A model generated the notes under the pieces. It was not told where the DNA came from. It did not search any database and saw only the letters and a list, made by a program, of their open reading frames with translations. 12,500 nt of DNA, from positions 57,501 through 70,000 of the forward strand of contig JAWQFJ010014510.1 in the NCBI GenBank assembly GCA_034096865.1, in the 5' to 3' direction. The position numbers and the translations under genes are program-made. This document shows, one piece after another, positions 8,400 through 12,500 of this stretch (its first letter is position 1; each line of letters begins with the position of its first letter). This DNA comes from Theodoxus fluviatilis. Taxonomy: Eukaryota; Mollusca; Gastropoda; Cycloneritida; Neritidae.

Positions 8400-8443
8400 G
8401 TTGAGATGGTGTTGGAGTGATAAAAGAAAAGCCCGATGACCTG

Positions 8444-8539
8444 GATTCGTATGCAGGAAAACTGAACAGCTCTATTCTGGCTGGTTATTCGTAGAAATAA
8501 GGCCAGAATAGAGTTATTCAGTTTTCCTGCATACAAATC
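8444..8539. repeat. Near-perfect inverted repeat (long hairpin)
   Basis: The left arm at 8444-8481 (starting GATTCGTATGCAGG, ending TCTATTCTGGC) is matched by the reverse complement of the right arm at 8502-8539 with three mismatches in 38 positions. The loop side adds a further possible 5-bp stem, TTATT (8485-8489) with AATAA (8496-8500), leaving a six-base apex. As RNA, one mismatch becomes a G-U pair. The arms show no tandem structure and no obvious flanking duplication. It could be a small foldback element, an inverted duplication made by template switching, or a miRNA-like precursor. The sequence alone cannot decide. Confidence 0.9.
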
Positions 8540-10838
8540 ACTGGCAATTTATTATTGAGTACCTCTGTTCAGGAATACATTACTCTGCTCTTTTTTCTTG
8601 CATACGGCCCCTGGAGTTATACGTTTTCGGTTTGAGGACCCATCAATGGATGGAAAGTTGCAATATAAAAAAGAGCACCTTAAGCTTTACCTAATTTGAG
8701 GTTCTCCCTCCTGTCGAGAACAAACTGACCCTTTTCTCTGTGGGTGTTAAATTCTCATCGATTTGAATATCACTTGCGATACATTCAATAAATGCCGCTA
8801 TGGTGTTTTCGAAGAACTGTTTTCGTTACTGATGCAGGCATAGAAAAGAAACGCAATGGTTAATACGTTAATATGACTTGTTTATTTCATTTACAATTAT
8901 CACAGTGACTAACACAATCATGCATTTGCACATTACGCAGTCGAATGGAGATACAGTACAGCCTTAGGAGAATATATGGGTCAGGATTATGAAATTGATC
9001 ATCATCGTGGTCATCATAAAATTTATTATAACAAATAACGATCCATGTCATAACCAAGTTATATTGTTTGTTTCAACTAGTGGGGGTATTTCAGCTTTAT
9101 GTCAAAGCTATAAGTATCACAGATAATGACAAATATAATGGAAGGAGAACTGATAAGAAAAATTGGACGGAACATTCTCGTGTGTAGATGACATAATCTT
9201 TTAAGAACTCCACACCAAAACTCCAGGCAACAGCAGTGGTAGCTCTCCATTCAGCAGCTTTATACCTCAACCACTAAATCCCCCAAGTAATTGCTGATTC
9301 ACAGAACTCCATGTTGTGAAACAACTCTGTTGTGAGCCACGATACAAACTATTTTATGAACAGCCTGATGTTGACGTTGGCACAGGGACAGCTATGCGAA
9401 AGGTTTTCCTTGTTGGTACCCTCATTGACTCCTCAGGTTGGCGACCAACAGAATAAATGTAAATGAATCGTGTGCAAAATGATTTGGTGAACGTTAAAAA
9501 GAAGAAGAAAAAAATCGAGGAACAAATCTAAACAAATGTTTACAAGACAATGAAAAATGATTCCCTACACTTCACAACTCAAATCAAAATCCACTCGCAG
9601 ACGGTGCAGGAAGTTACTATCTAATAGGAAGTGCTTTAAAAATTAAAGGGACACGCTTTCTGAATCATTACGTTTGTCTACGAAAACCTTTTCTCGTGTC
9701 ATTAACAACTGACGACTGATAAGCATACAGCGCAATTTAACACGGTGGCATATGTTGGTAATGATCTAGTTTTTGTTTTTTAACAGACTCGATTCAGTGT
9801 AAGGGATGATAGTTTTTTCTTGCTTTGTTGCAGTCGCATGTCTTCCTTCTTTGTTTGTGAAAAACTGAGACAAAATGAAAAAAGATCGCAAGCTTAAAGC
9901 TGGAGAGTGGTGCGTCAAACGGTATCCGATGCTACGAAACACTGAAAACCACACAAAACTTTATCAAACCGCTACAAAGAATTGCTTAATCACCGCATGA
10001 TGACGTGCATAGCAGAAGAGGATTAGCTTTTGACAGCAAACACACCAGATTAGGCTAAGAACAAACCAGAAAAAGCCAAGCCAAAATGTGCCTGCAATCC
10101 TCAAGACTATGTTGGACCGAAACATTGTCAAATGCATTTCTTTAGAGTGCTATGATCTGTGTGTTCTTCTCACATCTGCTTCTCCCTTGAGGAGTACTCC
10201 AGCCATCTTACTTGGAACATTTAAGTTCCTGGCGGATACCGTAAAGTTTGAACTAAAAGTTTCCAAATGTATGAACTTCTGTCATCGGGACACTGGCAAA
10301 TCTTTGCATTGAGGATCAGCAGGCGATTTACGTTATATTTACAGAAAGCTAGGAAGCATCTACGGAGAGGGCACCCATATTTTACAAAGTAATACTTGTA
10401 GGTAAATGACCACTGACCAGCTCCGAGCTCGGACGCTCGGCAGTGTAGTGGGGGGGGATAATACTGATTGAGTTCTTGCTTGGTTACAAAATGTTATAGC
10501 GCTTGCCAGTAAACACAGGTAGTAGCAGTAATAGTCGCGGAAATGGTGCGAGGCGATGATAACTGAAAATCTACCGTTTTTCCCACATGAAATGATTGGA
10601 TGCTATAGAGAAGAAGAAAGGAACGAAAAGATCGTGTGTGAATGGGATTAAATGAATTATGAATTATTTTTGTTTCATTAAATGCTTCAAAATTTCGAAA
10701 CGTGCTCCTTGACAAGATTGCATGCATAAGCAGTAGAGAAAACCCGTTCATTATGAATGTGCATGCGTTAAAAAAATGTTCCTCATGAAATATATGCACA
10801 TGATGCACGAAAACAAGTAAGAGAAGTATTATGCTGGC
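8540..10838. other. Unique AT-rich sequence, no gene recognised
   Basis: About 2.3 kb of AT-rich sequence with no convincing coding frame. The longest are 62 codons (9766-9954, minus), 74 codons (10088-10312, plus) and 104 codons (10494-10808, minus), all without recognisable motifs. Small local features include a GTTGT/ACAAC mini-hairpin near 9314-9326 and a run of eight or nine G near 10450. I found no tRNA, terminal inverted repeat or splice-bounded exon. The TTTATT-rich part at 8880-9060 could be a minus-strand 3' UTR, but I have no positive evidence for that. Confidence 0.5.
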
Positions 10839-10841
10839 CAG

Positions 10842-11075
10842 GGCCCGTATTCACAACGGCGATTTATCGGCGATTTATTATAACTCCGATTTATCTCTAA
10901 ACTCAGACGATTCCAACTGCCTGTTCCGCTCTCCCTTGGCTGGAAACCAGTATATATAGCAAAGCGCAACCTAGGATCCTCTGACGAGCGTACCTTATCT
11001 AAACGATTAAGATAACGCGGGGCTAGGGGATAAATCGAGTGTTAAAAAGATAAATTGTCGTTGTGAATACGGGCC
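10842..11075. mobile_element. MITE, probably PIF/Harbinger type (234 bp)
   Basis: This non-autonomous DNA transposon has 27-bp terminal inverted repeats at 10842-10868 and 11049-11075. They begin GGCCCGTATTCACAACG and match at 25 of 27 positions. It is flanked by CAG at 10839-10841 and CAG at 11076-11078, read as a 3-bp target-site duplication. A 3-bp TWA/CWG duplication is typical of PIF/Harbinger elements, which supports that superfamily. The GGGCCC at each outer edge makes the exact boundary ambiguous by one base. Internally, CGATTTATC-type motifs recur at the left (10860-10868, a variant at 10871-10879, 10887-10895) and inverted at the right (11029-11037, variant 11049-11057), a subterminal repeat arrangement often bound by transposases. 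There is no open frame of note, so movement would need a transposase supplied elsewhere. A TATATATAG string lies at 10951-10959. Confidence 0.88.
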
Positions 11076-11078
11076 CAG

Positions 11079-12404
11079 ATCAATAAGTCAACGAGAGTCC
11101 AACAATTGGAAACCTGTGCCTGTCAGGTCAAAGTGCAGGCTTTGTCCATGCTGTTCACTTTACCACGCCAAGCAGTTGACCTCGATACATCCGGCATTGA
11201 GGCGTGAAGTCCAACGCTATCGCCATCCACGCAAACCAGCAAACTGATGACATCTTCCATGCGAAGGCCGAGAAATACATGCAATCTCTAACGCCTCAGC
11301 AAACACTTCCACCTCACAGTGTCCATGGATTGGCAGACATCTCGACACGTTTTAAATTTTGTTTGAGAGGTCTACGTTCGTGTATACATCGTTACAAATA
11401 GAACATTTTGATCCAACTCTTTACAGCACATTTACATCGTGTACCCAGTTTGTAGATGGACAAAACAATGCTCAACGAGTTCCAGCGTCCAAAGATTATT
11501 TAGTGAGGAAAATAAGTGCAAAACAGTACGTGCTAGACAATAAATGGACGGATAAATGACAAATTCATATCGTAAATAGGCCAGTATGACATGGTTTTCA
11601 CATGAATGTAAAAGTATACATAATTTGCAAGCACTCGTAAATGGATTCATTACAGAAAAATCTAGGCAAAATGTTCACATGCATTTTCCATTCGTTTGGT
11701 CTCGCCTCTCCATACAAGGTCGCGTCGCCGAAGAAATGCAACATGAACTGAGTCAGGGCAAGATGGAGCGTGCCTGGTCTACATGTACAGTCGCACTACT
11801 GAGAGGCAGGAGCTAAGATGACAATGACAAGGATTGGCGTACACGGGCAGCTGCCAAAGATCTCCAATCTTACATCGCGTGGGGACAGAAACACTCTGGG
11901 CAAATGCAAGCATGCACAGACTATTGCAGGCTGACTCATTCGTCTCCATACTCTCAGGCTGACACCCTCGTCCTCAGCGCTGGCAGTTGTGAGTGGATGG
12001 GCTCTTTCCGTTGCGATGACTACCGCACCATGATTCGTGGAGTGGGCGAGGGAGAGCGAGTGTTGTACTGGCGGTGAAGTTGACTGTAAGCTCTCTCCAG
12101 CTCTATCAGGTCCTTGAAGTAGAACATTCCAACATGACTTCGGACACAGAACGAAATGAGTGCCATGCAACATGTGATGCTTAATGTTCAATACCAAGTC
12201 AACAGATAGTTGGAATATATCGAGTTTTATGTAACTGCACAGCTGTTGCAAAATACTAAATATATTAATAATGCATCTCATCGAAGGCAATATTTGGATT
12301 CGTACTTCTGTTCTTGTTGATCTGTCGTCTATCCTTCAACTGTTCACCCTGTTGTCTGTTTGGGACTGTGCGGGCGTTTAAAATGCGTGTTAGCGCATAC
12401 GTAG
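11079..12404. other. Unique sequence, no gene recognised
   Basis: About 1.3 kb to the right of the MITE. The longest frame is 164 codons on the minus strand (11796-12290). It begins with a hydrophobic, Ile/Leu-rich segment and continues into Ser/Thr/His-rich sequence without a domain I recognise. Plus-strand frames of 65-76 codons overlap in 11204-11816. I saw no splice-bounded homologous exon, RNA gene or transposon end. The 164-codon frame is most likely chance. Confidence 0.5.
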
Positions 12405-12500
12405 GTATACACTGTATGTGTGCAGGCATGCATATGACTGTGTGTGTGTATGTATGTGTGCGTGCATGCTTGCACATGCATCTGTGTGTGAGTGCGTGTG
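12405..12500. repeat. Degenerate TG-rich simple repeat, cut by the window edge
   Basis: Alternating TG, TATG and TGCATG units (for example TGTGTGTGTATGTATGTGTG near 12440-12459) run to the end of the window and probably beyond. It is the same class of alternating purine-pyrimidine sequence as the CA repeats, on the opposite strand. Frames across it are low-complexity and not genes. Confidence 0.8.

Noticed and set aside
8033..8439. Three overlapping plus-strand frames of 121-124 codons
   Set aside because: They are produced by the stop-free 35-bp minisatellite read in three phases. There is no start context, domain or flanking coding sequence.
11796..12290. Minus-strand 164-codon frame
   Set aside because: There is no recognisable domain, no splice or promoter evidence, and overlapping frames exist nearby. 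The length is compatible with chance in a window this size.

Overview
This window looks like non-genic DNA from a eukaryotic nuclear genome, probably a marine invertebrate and most likely a mollusc. The evidence is very low coding density, AT-leaning unique sequence, CA/TG and poly-G simple repeats, and a mix of mobile-element relics: a non-LTR retrotransposon (LINE), a tRNA-derived SINE and a non-autonomous DNA transposon (MITE). The mollusc suggestion rests on my general recollection of this LINE and SINE style and is an inference. There are no operons, ribosome binding sites or other prokaryotic signatures.

Layout. Positions 1-4530 are mostly unique sequence, with a CA/CAAA microsatellite (297-354), a long G-rich tract (801-893), and a segment at about 2167-2850 with long overlapping open frames but no recognisable protein. 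A compound (CA)n microsatellite lies at 4537-4695. The only convincing protein-coding sequence is at 5544-7178: an uninterrupted 544-residue reverse transcriptase from a 5'-truncated LINE (element about 5591-7221). It ends in a C2H2 zinc finger, followed by a very short hairpin-bearing 3' UTR and an A/C-rich tail. Positions 7816-8539 form a dense composite: a G-rich tract, a tRNA-derived SINE head (class II tRNA-like, A box at 7879), a 35-bp minisatellite with nine identical units plus one divergent unit (8053-8399), and a near-perfect 38-bp inverted repeat that would fold into a long hairpin (8444-8539). Positions 8540-10838 show no recognisable gene. At 10842-11075 lies a 234-bp MITE with 27-bp terminal inverted repeats and an apparent CAG target-site duplication, which fits the PIF/Harbinger superfamily. 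The remainder is unique sequence that runs into a TG-rich simple repeat at the right edge.

No host gene is supported, and nothing here forms a pathway. Among the transposable elements, only the LINE fragment encodes protein; it lacks its 5' half, including the expected endonuclease, so it should not move by itself. The SINE would depend on a LINE and the MITE on a transposase, both encoded elsewhere. The most interesting parts are the SINE/minisatellite/hairpin composite, the intact LINE frame with its zinc-finger tail, and the well-preserved MITE.
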